Assembly (NCBI GenBank): GCA_964506185.1
Contig: CAZDKL010000004.1
Coordinates: forward strand, 1-64,000
Source of the DNA: UBA2144 sp964506185
Lineage (GTDB): Bacteria; Patescibacteriota; Gracilibacteria; Peribacterales; Peribacteraceae
Direction of reading: 5' to 3'
DNA: 64,000 nucleotides
Shown: positions 18,018-26,716 of the stretch, in pieces
Position numbering within the stretch: position 1 is the first letter of the stretch
How the letters are laid out: every line of letters begins with the position of its first letter
Notes under the pieces: generated by a model
Database searches by the model: none
The model's input: the letters and a program-made list of their open reading frames with translations, nothing else
Told to the model about the DNA's origin: nothing
Translations under genes and position numbers: made by a program

Positions 18018-19082
18018 ATGAACTATTCCGAAATCCAATCCACCCTCGGCTCGGATGCTGAGTCTTTACTCGCTCACGAATGCAAAACAATCGATAAATC
18101 CAGACTGCATGCTCCAAGTCCTACAAACGTAAAGGACATGTTTTCAATTTCCGACAGATCCCCCAAGGTTCTTAAAAGTCTTGATGCTCTTTATGGCAAT
18201 GGACGGCTTGCAGGCACAGGCTTCGTAAGCATTCTTCCCGTTGATCAGGGTATCGAGCATTCTGCCGGCGCATCGTTTGCAAAGAATCCAGATTACTTTG
18301 ATCCGGAGAAGATTGTGGAGCTTGCAATTGAAGGAGGTTGTAATGCTGTTGCTTCCACATTCGGAGTACTTGGAATGGTAAGCAAGAAATACGCAGGCAA
18401 GATCCCCTTCCTTGTAAAGATTAATCACAATGAGTTACTTAGTTATCCAAATACCTTTGATCAAATAATGTTCGGCTCAGTCGAACGCGCTTACAACATG
18501 GGAGCTAAAGGAGTGGGGGCAACCATTTACTATGGATCTGAAGAATCTAATAAGCAGATTGTTGAAGTTGCTCAGGCTTTCGAAAAAGCTCATGACCTTG
18601 GAATGTTTACAGTTCTTTGGTGTTACCTAAGGAACCCGGCATTCAAGAAAGATAAGAACTATCACTCATCAGCTGACCTTACAGGACAGGCGAATCACTT
18701 GGGTGTAACAATTCAGGCTGATTTGATTAAGCAGAAACTGCCAACCAACAACGGCGGATACAAAGCGTTGGGATTGGAAAGTAGTTATGGAAAAATTGAT
18801 GAGAAGATGTATACGGAATTGAGTTCTGACCATCCAATTGATCTTGCAAGGTATCAGGTTGCCAACTGTTATATGGGAAGAGTGGGGCTGATAAATTCAG
18901 GCGGATCATCCGGAGACAACGACTTACAACAAGCTGTAAAGACCGCGGTCATAAATAAGCGCGCAGGAGGTTGCGGACTGATCTCGGGACGCAAAGCATT
19001 CCAGAAGCCCAAGGAAGAAGGTGTGAAGCTCTTGAATGCGATACAGGATGTGTATCTGTGTAGTGAGGTTACCTTGGCCTAA
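18018..19082 (+). CDS. fbaB: Class I fructose-bisphosphate aldolase (DhnA/FbaB type)
   Basis: 354 residues. It cleaves fructose 1,6-bisphosphate in glycolysis through a Schiff base. Family blocks are GFVSILPVDQGIEHSAGASF, GGCNAVASTFGVLG, PFLVKINHNELLSYP, GAKGVGATIYYGSEESNKQI, and the phosphate-binding end LINSGGSSGDND and AGGCGLISGRKAFQKP. Length is normal for the bacterial form. It stands alone between hairpin repeats. No SD is seen, and the 5' leader is the repeat itself. Confidence 0.93.
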   Translation: MNYSEIQSTLGSDAESLLAHECKTIDKSRLHAPSPTNVKDMFSISDRSPKVLKSLDALYGNGRLAGTGFVSILPVDQGIEHSAGASFAKNPDYFDPEKIVELAIEGGCNAVASTFGVLGMVSKKYAGKIPFLVKINHNELLSYPNTFDQIMFGSVERAYNMGAKGVGATIYYGSEESNKQIVEVAQAFEKAHDLGMFTVLWCYLRNPAFKKDKNYHSSADLTGQANHLGVTIQADLIKQKLPTNNGGYKALGLESSYGKIDEKMYTELSSDHPIDLARYQVANCYMGRVGLINSGGSSGDNDLQQAVKTAVINKRAGGCGLISGRKAFQKPKEEGVKLLNAIQDVYLCSEVTLA

Positions 19083-19086
19083 ATTT

Positions 19087-19176
19087 TCCTCCATCCCCCA
19101 GCCCCTTCCTCCAAAGGAGGAAGGGGGGCATTTGAAGATTCCCCCTCTCCCCTGGAGAGGGGGCTAGGGGGAGAGG
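19087..19176. repeat. GC-rich hairpin repeat after aldolase
   Basis: Two linked stems: CCCCTTCCTCC-AAA-GGAGGAAGGGG, and CCCCCTCTCCCC against GGGGGAGAGG. It resembles the repeat at 10069-10130 and probably ends the aldolase message. Confidence 0.75.
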
Positions 19177-19256
19177 TGTGTATGTACAATGTACATACAG
19201 CAATATAATTAACCCTGAGATCCTTAATCAAGTTAATCCTTAAATCCTTTTATCAT

Positions 19257-19307
19257 GGTTCAGACAATAGAGGCGGGTGACTGATCAGCAAAGCATCACA
19301 GCCACCC
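19257..19307 (-). terminator. Orphan hairpin with TGTCTGAACC tail
   Basis: A GGGTG.CTG/CAG.CACCC stem is followed on the minus strand by CGCCTCTATTGTCTGAACC, the tail found at island terminators 17308 and 48372. No gene lies directly before it. The adjacent 19308-19390 is GC-rich without an open frame and has a GACA-AAGCAT/ATGCTT-TGTC hairpin (19370-19400). It may be the relic of a third island. Nothing else is evident in 19177-19462. Confidence 0.4.
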
Positions 19308-19394
19308 TTCCCCGCGCCGGGCCTCGCCAGATCCATTCTCAATATCTAGCACGAGGACACGCTAAGCATAATCTGTGGAATGCTTATGTCAACA

Positions 19395-19440
19395 AAACTA
19401 GCAACTAGAAACTAGCAAACTAGCAAACTAGCCAACTAAT
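19395..19440. repeat. ACTAGCAA tandem repeat
   Basis: Words ACTAGCAACTAGAAACTAGCAA are repeated about five times, one-armed, just downstream of yidC. Confidence 0.7.
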
Positions 19441-19462
19441 CACCTACCACCCCAATAGAATT

Positions 19463-20662
19463 CTACTTACGCAAATCGCTCCTGTTAACGATGATCTGCT
19501 GCCCAATCGCAAACAAGGTCGACACTCCCCAATAAAGACTGACTGCTGCGGGGAATTGGAGTGCAAAGAATCCAATCATAAATGGAAGTCCATACATCAT
19601 TACTTTTTGCTGAGTCTCTTGCGCTGATGGCGGATCTTTCTTCCCTGACTTATCTTGCTTCTTCTTCGCTATAGCAAAACTGAGTTTCATTTGCAGGAAC
19701 TGTGCTACAACCAATAGTGGCGGCATAACAAGCTTGCTTGGTTCGACCAAATTTAGCCCAAGGAACTGCGTTCCAAACGACCATGATAGATTTTGATGCA
19801 AGTCATAAAGAAGATGACTTGAAAGTTCCAGAACTGACCCGTCTCTGATGACAAAGAAGAGTCCAATCAAAACCGGGAACTGAATTAAGATAGGCATGCA
19901 TGACTGCATGGGGTTTACTTTGTTCTCTTTCCACAACCTCATTGTCTCCTGTTGCATTTTTTGCGGATCTCCTTTGTATTTCCTCTTAATGGCATCAATC
20001 TGAGGCTGAACTGCCTGCAGTTTCTTTTGCCCCTCAAGACCGTGTTGAGTTGGTACAAACAAAATCAGTTTGACCAAGATTGTTAGGATAATGATCGCAA
20101 TTCCTAAGTTGTAACCCGGTGTCCAGGATGCAATAAGAACCAGAAGATTCAAAAGGGGTTTCGAAATGAATGCTCTGAAGGCTCGCGTCATAGGACCGGC
20201 TTCATGAATTTTAAAATCAACTGATAATGCTTCATCGTCCGCTGACTTAACATCTGCCAGCACAAGCTTGTATTCACCAAGCTCAGAGAATAACGAATAC
20301 TTCCAGGAATCAAGTTCATAAATCTTCCTCTCTCCCGCCTTAATCTCTGTTAAAGCTTCACAAGGAAGTGCTATCTCTTCTGTAGTTTGAGCTTCATCAC
20401 CTTTGAAGACATCAAATGGAGGCATCGGACATTTGTCCTCTAAGACTATAGTCTCCTCTGTTCCATTTTTGATAATTGCAATTGGATGATGCCCATTTTT
20501 AACTGTTGCATCCTGCATTGTAAGGACCACTCCAGTAGCTCCATTCTTTTCTCCTCCAAAATACTGTGGGAAAAAGAGTTTTAGGGAGAACTGGACCAGA
20601 AAATATAGGACCAGAAAGATAAGGAAAAACTCTATAAAATCACGCAGTTTGCTTTTAGCCAT
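19463..20662 (-). CDS. yidC: Membrane protein insertase YidC
   Basis: 399 residues. An N-terminal membrane segment (residues about 8-30) is followed by a soluble loop and the conserved YidC core with five membrane helices. Marks include NLGIAIIILTILVKLILFVP, the charged QPQIDAIKRKYKGDPQKMQQ coil, NPMQSCMPILIQFPVLIGLF and FPAAVSLYWGVSTLFAIGQQ. It inserts proteins into the membrane. Its ATG overlaps the rnpA stop by one base (TAATG), so the two are translationally coupled, as in many bacteria. Confidence 0.95.
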   Translation of the reverse strand: MAKSKLRDFIEFFLIFLVLYFLVQFSLKLFFPQYFGGEKNGATGVVLTMQDATVKNGHHPIAIIKNGTEETIVLEDKCPMPPFDVFKGDEAQTTEEIALPCEALTEIKAGERKIYELDSWKYSLFSELGEYKLVLADVKSADDEALSVDFKIHEAGPMTRAFRAFISKPLLNLLVLIASWTPGYNLGIAIIILTILVKLILFVPTQHGLEGQKKLQAVQPQIDAIKRKYKGDPQKMQQETMRLWKENKVNPMQSCMPILIQFPVLIGLFFVIRDGSVLELSSHLLYDLHQNLSWSFGTQFLGLNLVEPSKLVMPPLLVVAQFLQMKLSFAIAKKKQDKSGKKDPPSAQETQQKVMMYGLPFMIGFFALQFPAAVSLYWGVSTLFAIGQQIIVNRSDLRK

Positions 20663-21126
20663 TAGGAAACAGAGGAAAGAAATTCTTGGACATCAGAAAC
20701 GATCTCCGCAAAGTCGCACGTTAGACTACTGCGTCTGGGCATAAGTAACAACTGCATTGTTGGCAGTGCTGACTTTTCTTTTGTTTCACGCCTGAGAGCC
20801 TCTCTGCATCTTCGCCTCATTCGATTTCTCTTAACTGCAGATTTCTCTGTCTTAGCTGACGTTAGAGTACCAACAAACAATCCTGTCCCTCCTGAGCTTG
20901 TCGTACTTCGACTTTGCTCAGTACGACCCAATGATCCATTGTTGCGTGAATTGCTACGAGACCCTGAGTCTGTCGAATGGGTCGAAGGATGTGCCATTGT
21001 ATTAACACGCTGATTTCGGGGGGCTCCACCCTCATATCTGACTACCAAATGCTTCCCCTTCCACACCTTTCCCTCCCTAAGCAATCGCTCGGAAGTCTTT
21101 CTGCCTTTAAGACGAGATAGTTTCAT
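20662..21126 (-). CDS. rnpA: Ribonuclease P protein component with internal insertion
   Basis: 154 residues against the usual 110-125. The N-terminus MKLSRLKGRKTSERLLREGK and the RNR motif region SAVKRNRMRRRCREALRRE are typical. Residues about 35-82, rich in Ser/Thr/Arg/Asn, interrupt the fold and are encoded by a palindromic repeat (20880-20998). The protein helps RNase P RNA mature tRNA 5' ends. The ATG at 21126 has TACAAT (21133-21138, minus) 6 nt upstream, implying a leaderless message. rpmH, the usual upstream neighbour, is absent: gatC is divergent instead. Confidence 0.92.
   Translation of the reverse strand: MKLSRLKGRKTSERLLREGKVWKGKHLVVRYEGGAPRNQRVNTMAHPSTHSTDSGSRSNSRNNGSLGRTEQSRSTTSSGGTGLFVGTLTSAKTEKSAVKRNRMRRRCREALRRETKEKSALPTMQLLLMPRRSSLTCDFAEIVSDVQEFLSSVS
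20880..20998. repeat. Palindromic repeat inserted in rnpA
   Basis: Contains CCTGAGCTTGTCG, the complement of the CGACAAGCTCAGG repeat at 2544-2562; a CGTACT-N12-AGTACG hairpin; and CCCTGAGTCTGTCGAA plus GGGTCGAAGG. The frame stays open and adds about 48 residues to RnpA. Confidence 0.75.
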
Positions 21127-21132
21127 GCTTCT

Positions 21133-21157
21133 ATTGTACCAGCTTACTTGGTATCCT
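21133..21157. promoter_or_regulatory. Divergent leaderless promoters of rnpA and gatC
   Basis: The two ATGs are only 37 bp apart. Minus-strand TACAAT (21133-21138) ends 6 nt before rnpA, and plus-strand TATCCT (21152-21157) ends 6 nt before gatC. There is no room for an SD leader, so both messages should start at or next to the ATG. Confidence 0.6.
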
Positions 21158-21163
21158 TTATCC

Positions 21164-21457
21164 ATGGCTCTTACAAAAGATGAAGTTCGGCATATTGCGA
21201 AGCTCGCACGTCTAAATCTTTCCGACAAAGAGGTAGAGAAGTTCACGAAAGAGCTCTCTTCAATCTTAGAGTATGTAGATCAGCTTAAAGAGGTTGATAC
21301 AAAGGACGTTATTCCAACTGCACAAGTAACAGGTCTTCATAACTCATTCAGAGCTGACGAGGTAAAGCCATCACAAGCGAACGCCGATGCATTATTGGAG
21401 ACTAGCCCTTTGCCTAAAGTAGAACATCAGATCGAAACACCTTCTGCACATGGATAA
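21164..21457 (+). CDS. gatC: Asp-tRNA(Asn)/Glu-tRNA(Gln) amidotransferase subunit C
   Basis: 97 residues. MALTKDEVRHIAKLARLNLS, the ELSSILEYVDQLKEVDT coil and FRADEV mark GatC, which holds GatA and GatB together for converting misacylated tRNA. It is leaderless by the TATCCT box 6 nt upstream. Its stop is in the same frame as the following gatA reading frame, with no stop between. Confidence 0.93.
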   Translation: MALTKDEVRHIAKLARLNLSDKEVEKFTKELSSILEYVDQLKEVDTKDVIPTAQVTGLHNSFRADEVKPSQANADALLETSPLPKVEHQIETPSAHG

Positions 21458-21502
21458 TTTGATCTAATTTTTAATACTACTTCTAGCCCTAACCCTAGCC
21501 CT

Positions 21503-22951
21503 ATCCCTCATAGTCTCACCATTGCACAGGCACACAAGAAACTTAAAAACAAAGAGCTTTCATCAGAGGAGCTAACGCGTGCGTGCATAGATCGAATTGA
21601 AAAGGTTGATGATAAGTTGAATGCAGTAATATATAAGAATTTCGACCGAGCCCTAGAAGATGCCAAAAAGATTGATAAGGAAGGAAAGTTTAATCATCCA
21701 CTTACTGGAATTCCATATCTTGCCAAAGATCTTTATTGTGAAAACGGAGTTCCTACTACAGGAAGCAGTAATGTTTTGAGGGAAAAGAATTACATTCCTC
21801 CATTTGACTCAACTGTTATATCAAAATTGAAATCGGTTGGAGCTATAAGTATAGGCAAAGCTAACTGCGATCAGTTTGCACAAGGAAGTAGCAATGAAAC
21901 CTCATGTTATGGACCCGCATTAAATCCATGGAATACCGATTACGTTCCCGGAGGAACATCAGGAGGTTCAGCAGCTGCAACTTCTGCCGATGAATGTATC
22001 TTTGCAATTGGGACAGACACAGGGGGTTCTATCAGACAGCCGGCGTCTTTCTGCGGATGCGCCGGTATTAAGCCCTCGTATGGAAGAGTAAGCCGTTATG
22101 GAGTAATGGCTATGACAAGCTCATTGGATACAATGGGGGTCTGCACGAAAACCGTTGAGGATGCAGCAATATACCTTGGAACCGTTGCAGGAAAAGATGC
22201 CTTTGATGCAACAACTTCAGATACAGAAGTGCCCGACTATACGAAAGCCCTGACCGGAGATGTAAAAGGCATGACATTTGGTCTTCCCAAAGAATATTTC
22301 ATTGATGGAATGGATCCTGAGGTTGAGGCATCAATTCGCGAGGCAGCTGAGACAATGGAAAGTCTTGGAGCAAAGATCAAAGAGGTTTCGCTACCCTATA
22401 CCAAATACGCGGTAGCCACTTATTACATAATCTGTCCGTCGGAAGTCAGTTCAAACATGGCACGATACGACGGGATTAGATATGGACACACGGAAGATGC
22501 CAAAGATCTTATTGAGTATTACTTCAATGTGAGATCGGAAGGCTTTGGTGATGAAGTTAAGAGGAGAATAATGATTGGAACCTATGCCCTCTCGGCAGGA
22601 TATTATGATGCTTACTACAGGCAAGCTCAAAAAGTAAGAACTCTTATTAAAGATGACTTCGCTAAAGCATTTGAAGAAGTCGATGCCCTGCTTACTCCAA
22701 CTTCCCCATTCCCTGCATTCAAAGTGAGAGAAAAAATGGATGATCCGGTGCAAATGTATCTGGCTGATGTCTTTACGGTCCCGGCATCAATGGCGGGAAT
22801 CTGCGGCCTCAATGTTACATGCGGATTTACAAAATCTAAGTTGCCTATAGGTCTTCAAATACTCGGACCGCAATGGGGAGAGGAAGTTGTATTTAGAGCA
22901 GGTGATGCATTTGAAAAAGCAGTGAAGCTAAGCGAAAAACCAAGCTTGTAA
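21503..22951 (+). CDS. gatA: Amidotransferase subunit A, start codon unclear
   Basis: The amidase subunit that frees ammonia from glutamine. The Lys-Ser-cisSer machinery is visible: GIPYLAKDLYC, then PGGTSGGSAAATSADEC and GTDTGGSIRQPASFCG. Homology starts at SLTIAQAHKKLKNKELSSEE (about 21512), yet no ATG, GTG or TTG exists in frame between the gatC stop (21455-21457) and TTG 21617. Starting at 21617 would remove about 35 conserved residues. The gap contains a CCCTAACCCTAGCCCTATCC tandem word, probably a repeat that displaced the start. 21503 is an ATC codon used here only as a marker. ATT, ATC or stop readthrough from gatC are options. gatB is not in the window. Confidence 0.85.
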   Translation: MPHSLTIAQAHKKLKNKELSSEELTRACIDRIEKVDDKLNAVIYKNFDRALEDAKKIDKEGKFNHPLTGIPYLAKDLYCENGVPTTGSSNVLREKNYIPPFDSTVISKLKSVGAISIGKANCDQFAQGSSNETSCYGPALNPWNTDYVPGGTSGGSAAATSADECIFAIGTDTGGSIRQPASFCGCAGIKPSYGRVSRYGVMAMTSSLDTMGVCTKTVEDAAIYLGTVAGKDAFDATTSDTEVPDYTKALTGDVKGMTFGLPKEYFIDGMDPEVEASIREAAETMESLGAKIKEVSLPYTKYAVATYYIICPSEVSSNMARYDGIRYGHTEDAKDLIEYYFNVRSEGFGDEVKRRIMIGTYALSAGYYDAYYRQAQKVRTLIKDDFAKAFEEVDALLTPTSPFPAFKVREKMDDPVQMYLADVFTVPASMAGICGLNVTCGFTKSKLPIGLQILGPQWGEEVVFRAGDAFEKAVKLSEKPSL

Positions 22952-22952
22952 A

Positions 22953-23468
22953 CTATACAACAATCTCGGCAGATTCAATTGCAGCAACGCGATTGGTTCT
23001 TATTACCCGAACATTAAACGCAGCATCCAAAACTTCATCAAGCTCTCCATTCAAGAATGTTCCGGTCAACATTTCTCTTGCTCTTTCCCTGAGAGCTTGA
23101 ACTCCGAGCACATTTGGAAGTTCAACTGCTCTTCTTAGACAAGCAACAATTTCTGCTTTCATATTGTTTTGCAAACTACTTACACTCGATCTGCTTAGAA
23201 GCATGTCCCTGCAAAATTCCCTGAACCATGCGTACCTCCTCATCATCAATGAATCTTTTATTTGATAACCACAAGAAGGAAGAAACCCATGCTTTGCATA
23301 AGGATTTCCATCTCCATAATCTGCCAGCAGTAATCGATAGTCATCCAAGCACTGCCTAACGTCCGCCAAAGGATCCGCCAAAGCATCGTGATCACCATCT
23401 TGTTCTGCTCCCACAAGCGGAGGCTCTGCATCTAATGATTCTCCCGGCTTTGGCGCCCTGATAATCAT
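22953..23468 (-). CDS. Hypothetical soluble protein
   Basis: 171 residues from MIIRAPKPGESLDAEPP, convergent with gatA. An upstream in-frame extension to 23582 exists, but a GGAGGATAGG sequence lies 10-20 nt before the 23468 ATG. I do not recognise the family. It has an acidic N-terminal third and a helical C-terminal half (KAEIVACLRRAVELPNVLGV, QALRERAREMLTG). Function unknown. Confidence 0.6.
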   Translation of the reverse strand: MIIRAPKPGESLDAEPPLVGAEQDGDHDALADPLADVRQCLDDYRLLLADYGDGNPYAKHGFLPSCGYQIKDSLMMRRYAWFREFCRDMLLSRSSVSSLQNNMKAEIVACLRRAVELPNVLGVQALRERAREMLTGTFLNGELDEVLDAAFNVRVIRTNRVAAIESAEIVV

Positions 23469-23597
23469 TTGAGTTAATCCTATCCTCCGTATAATTAAGT
23501 GATACTTGGTAAGGAAGAGAAGCCATATCCAACCACTTTCTTGGCTTAAATTAGCTCTAAACAGGGTGTTGACGATATCCAATGTTTAATATTCCTT

Positions 23598-25343
23598 TCA
23601 TGTTTTATGCCGCTTTTTCCTTACATTTAGACCCAAAATTGCCAAAGCACAAATCAAAGAAATCAGGCTGATCCAGTTACCTGCCCTCTGCCACATTGGA
23701 ATCTTCCACATCGTTTTTTGGCCGCCGAGGAATTGCCTGGCATTCTCACCATCTTCAGCAAGTATGCGATCCCCCGGCTGACAATTATTAGCCTGAGGAT
23801 ATTGAAGGCATGCAGGATTGTAGATGTTGAACTTACCATCAGCCTGAACTGCAGGTGCGCCTCCTGTTATCGGATTGTTTTTGAAAATATCCGTTTGCCA
23901 GAAAAGTGACTCGTAACAATGTATGTGATTGCTTCCGGAAAAGATCGGAATCAGTTCTTCCAGTCCGCCTTTAAGCATAAGCATTTGCGCAACGTCTTTA
24001 TCTTTAAAGTCTTGGTACTGAGCCGCAAGTTCGCGATGAGTTGCAACCGGCATCACGCGTGGAAGTTCATTTGTCTTCATTAACGGATAGTAAGCGATCG
24101 CAAATGCAATAATTGTAATTACACCGGCGCTTATTGAAATTAATAGCTCATTTTTTCTGACACTCGCCCATTGCATTAACGCATAAACTCCAACTGCAGT
24201 CAGCGCAAACGAAAATGGATAAAGGAATCTCGTATTTATGTGAAGCGACTCAAATATTGGCAAGTTTTCAAGCGGAGTTACCAGTATTCCATATCCGCGT
24301 GCAAGTTGCGCGAAGAATATAACGATTAACAATGTGATAACTGCAATCAGAACTGACTTTGCAACCCGAGATTTGAACTTATTCTTATTTTTCCAAAGCA
24401 AACTGAGCCCAACTACAACTCCAACCAAGACAATTGGAGAAAGATAAAGGCTGTATTCATGCGTTGCCCTGCCCGGCATTCCAATGAAGCTAAAGAGCTC
24501 AGGCACCTGAGGAATCGCCCAGAATGCCTTAGCCATATACTCGAAAGGACAGCCGTCTGCAAACCTCTCAAACGGCTTCGCGCGTGGTATAAACCTCATG
24601 AAGCTCCATACGGCTGTTAGTTTGCTTAAGTTGATGAGGAGCGCCCCCAGTCCGCATGTTGCTGACCTTGCAATGAGTATCTTTAATCGACTCTTTGATG
24701 AATTAAGTGTCAATTCAAACGGCAAGAAGATTACAAATGCCGCAATCGCCATCAACGCGACTACGTACCCACCGCTGTACATAATGAATGCGGAGACTAA
24801 TGCGAAGATTGAAGCCTTGGTAACCAAAGACCTGACTGAGCATTTTCTGCGGTCAAACAAAAGCCAAAGCAGAAGCCCGATCAAAGGCATTCCAAAAAAT
24901 ACTAAGTGCCCCGCTACCATGTGCATCAAATAAAATCCTTGTGCGAGAATTATCAATGCAAAAACATGCGACCATTGCTTGTTTAGTCTAACGATATCGC
25001 GTCCAAACAAGTACCATCCGAAATATCCGACTGACATTGCGATAATCATGCTAAGTTGCGATGCTCTCCAAAGATCCATGCCAGCAATCGTAAGGAACTG
25101 AGGTAATGAGTAGAACATGTCTTGTGGATTTCCAAACTGCGGAACTCCTCCGCAAAAGTGCGGAGTGAAGTAGAAGATGCCAAGCCCCTGACGGGCAAAG
25201 TGCCACTGTCCGGCATGAAGACGTGCGAAGAAATACACAAGGTCATGGCCCAAAATTCCGTTGAAGTTGAGGAACCAGAAGAAAACGCCAAGAAATAGGG
25301 CGAATATTGCAAGAAAGCTTAAATGGAGCTTTCGGGTGGTCAT
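23598..25343 (-). CDS. Polytopic membrane protein, possibly a GT-C or YfhO-like surface protein
   Basis: 581 residues with about 12 hydrophobic segments. Helices start at residue 10 (FLAIFALFLGVFFWF) and end in a terminal anchor before KKRHK. The extracytoplasmic loop after the first helix (GHDLVYFFARLHAGQWHF) and the large C-terminal loop resemble lipid-linked sugar transferases of the GT-C/YfhO type. This is an inference from topology, and no catalytic motif is certain. It is divergent from the ClpP-fold gene. Confidence 0.6.
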   Translation of the reverse strand: MTTRKLHLSFLAIFALFLGVFFWFLNFNGILGHDLVYFFARLHAGQWHFARQGLGIFYFTPHFCGGVPQFGNPQDMFYSLPQFLTIAGMDLWRASQLSMIIAMSVGYFGWYLFGRDIVRLNKQWSHVFALIILAQGFYLMHMVAGHLVFFGMPLIGLLLWLLFDRRKCSVRSLVTKASIFALVSAFIMYSGGYVVALMAIAAFVIFLPFELTLNSSKSRLKILIARSATCGLGALLINLSKLTAVWSFMRFIPRAKPFERFADGCPFEYMAKAFWAIPQVPELFSFIGMPGRATHEYSLYLSPIVLVGVVVGLSLLWKNKNKFKSRVAKSVLIAVITLLIVIFFAQLARGYGILVTPLENLPIFESLHINTRFLYPFSFALTAVGVYALMQWASVRKNELLISISAGVITIIAFAIAYYPLMKTNELPRVMPVATHRELAAQYQDFKDKDVAQMLMLKGGLEELIPIFSGSNHIHCYESLFWQTDIFKNNPITGGAPAVQADGKFNIYNPACLQYPQANNCQPGDRILAEDGENARQFLGGQKTMWKIPMWQRAGNWISLISLICALAILGLNVRKKRHKT

Positions 25344-25397
25344 TGAGGATAGGATAGCAGGTTTTAATAATTGACACTCTTGGTTATTCCAGTAAAG

Positions 25398-26474
25398 ATG
25401 GTTGCCATTTTTATGAATTGCCAGGAATCAGATTCGGCCAGCCCGATTCGTAACAGAGCATATTTGGAGTTCTCAGGAGAGGTTGAAATTCTTACAGATA
25501 ATAAGATACTTTTTCAAACTCCAAATAGTGGAAATAATCTCCAGGAATTGACCTCATTTGGAAATAGTGAATTTGAATTCTTGAAACCACACATTCGTAG
25601 GGAAGATAGCGAAAAAGCTTCGAGATTATTTCAAATAGCCCAAGAACAAAGAACGGAATTGAATGCCTTACTGACAGAAACAGATGAAATGTGGATATTT
25701 TTAAACTCAAATGGTGGCGAACTTCTTGCCGAATCAAACACTGCTCCGATTGCAGTAAAAATGCAGATGGAAGAAAAACCTTTGCACATCTGCACAAATT
25801 TTGCAGGCAGCACAGCCGCAGAAGTTATTCTAAGAAACAGAAGAGCTTTGTTGCATTGTCTGCCAGAATCAATTCTGATATGGCATTGCGGCTCTGTAAT
25901 AACAGAGCGTTGTGATCCAGAAGAATTAGAGAAAGTTTTAAATATGCAAAGCCTTAATAATTTGATGAGCTTTCTTTTTGCTCGCTTAAAACGTAATGAG
26001 GATATTACCAGTTTAGCACAGGCAATCATCGATCTTGGGCTCCTAGTAGGAGTATCCACCATGGAAGATTTTAAAATGTTTTTAAAAGAATATGCATCTA
26101 TTAACTTTGATGCAGTAGACTCAATACTGGCATGCAATATCGATTTAAATGTAGATGATGACTATAGAATTAGAGGAAGTACGTTGCATGAAATCCACAA
26201 CCTAACTGAGATGTATGACTCTACAGAATCTATGGCGCAAATGTTTGAGGGATACACAGGCAATAAAGTTACCATCGGTGATATGAGTACTCCTTGGAGC
26301 AGATTTTTCTCATTTATGAGAGCAACTGAATTAGCCAGAGAAAGAGGAGTATCTGATGTTTTATTTGTTGAAGCAGAAGAGGGAGAGATTCGTTGTGGTA
26401 CACAAGAAGGATTGAGTGATGATGAAGCTAAAATATGCAAAGCCATAAAACATGAAGTATTTTTAGTTTCATAA
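25398..26474 (+). CDS. ClpP/crotonase-fold serine peptidase-like protein
   Basis: 358 residues. Residues about 97-170 match the ClpP layout: WIFLNSNGGELLAES (cf. IYLNSPGG), about 33 residues later FAGSTAAEVIL with a candidate nucleophile Ser, and about 24 residues later ILIWHCGS with a candidate catalytic His (cf. MIHQP). The N-terminal 90 and C-terminal 180 residues are not recognised. There is no signal peptide, so it is cytoplasmic. TTGACA lies at 25371-25376, upstream of the ATG. It ends about 120 bp before the proposed left end of element 1. SppA- or SDH-type peptidases are alternatives. Activity is unproven. Confidence 0.5.
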   Translation: MVAIFMNCQESDSASPIRNRAYLEFSGEVEILTDNKILFQTPNSGNNLQELTSFGNSEFEFLKPHIRREDSEKASRLFQIAQEQRTELNALLTETDEMWIFLNSNGGELLAESNTAPIAVKMQMEEKPLHICTNFAGSTAAEVILRNRRALLHCLPESILIWHCGSVITERCDPEELEKVLNMQSLNNLMSFLFARLKRNEDITSLAQAIIDLGLLVGVSTMEDFKMFLKEYASINFDAVDSILACNIDLNVDDDYRIRGSTLHEIHNLTEMYDSTESMAQMFEGYTGNKVTIGDMSTPWSRFFSFMRATELARERGVSDVLFVEAEEGEIRCGTQEGLSDDEAKICKAIKHEVFLVS

Positions 26475-26592
26475 CGAATTAATCCCACGACTAACACGAA
26501 TAAGACAATCCGCGAAGCGGAAACTTGTTTTCGCTGGAGCGGCTCTTTTGAGGGAGGGGGTACTGGGGGAACCGTAGGTTCCCTCAGAATTC

Positions 26593-26610
26593 TGGCGGTG
26601 TTGAGGAGAC
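26593..26610 (+). other. Candidate distal attachment site of element 1
   Basis: TGGCGGTGTTGAGGAGAC matches the tRNA-Asp 3' end, including the complement of CCA, at 15 of 18 positions and in direct orientation. It lies in the 240-bp gap between the ClpP-fold gene and the ATPase gene. The same gap has a GGGAACC-GTA-GGTTCCC hairpin. Confidence 0.45.
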
Positions 26611-26716
26611 AATCTTAGAACTTTTAAATGTAAATGTATTATCTGGTAGCCTATTTACTATATGAGGTTATTGATCAATAAACTGATGTATAATCATTAC
26701 ATTATTCCTGTTGCTC

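Noticed and set aside
19257..19400. Possible SRP RNA (AGGCCCGG...GGGGAAGGG on the minus strand)
   Set aside because: The conserved helix 8 loop (GTCAGG with GGAA tetraloop and AGCAGC) is not present; a relic island hairpin explains the sequence better.
21480..21510. Telomere-like CCCTAA repeats
   Set aside because: Only a few imperfect units inside a gene junction; this fits the dispersed word repeats, not a chromosome end.
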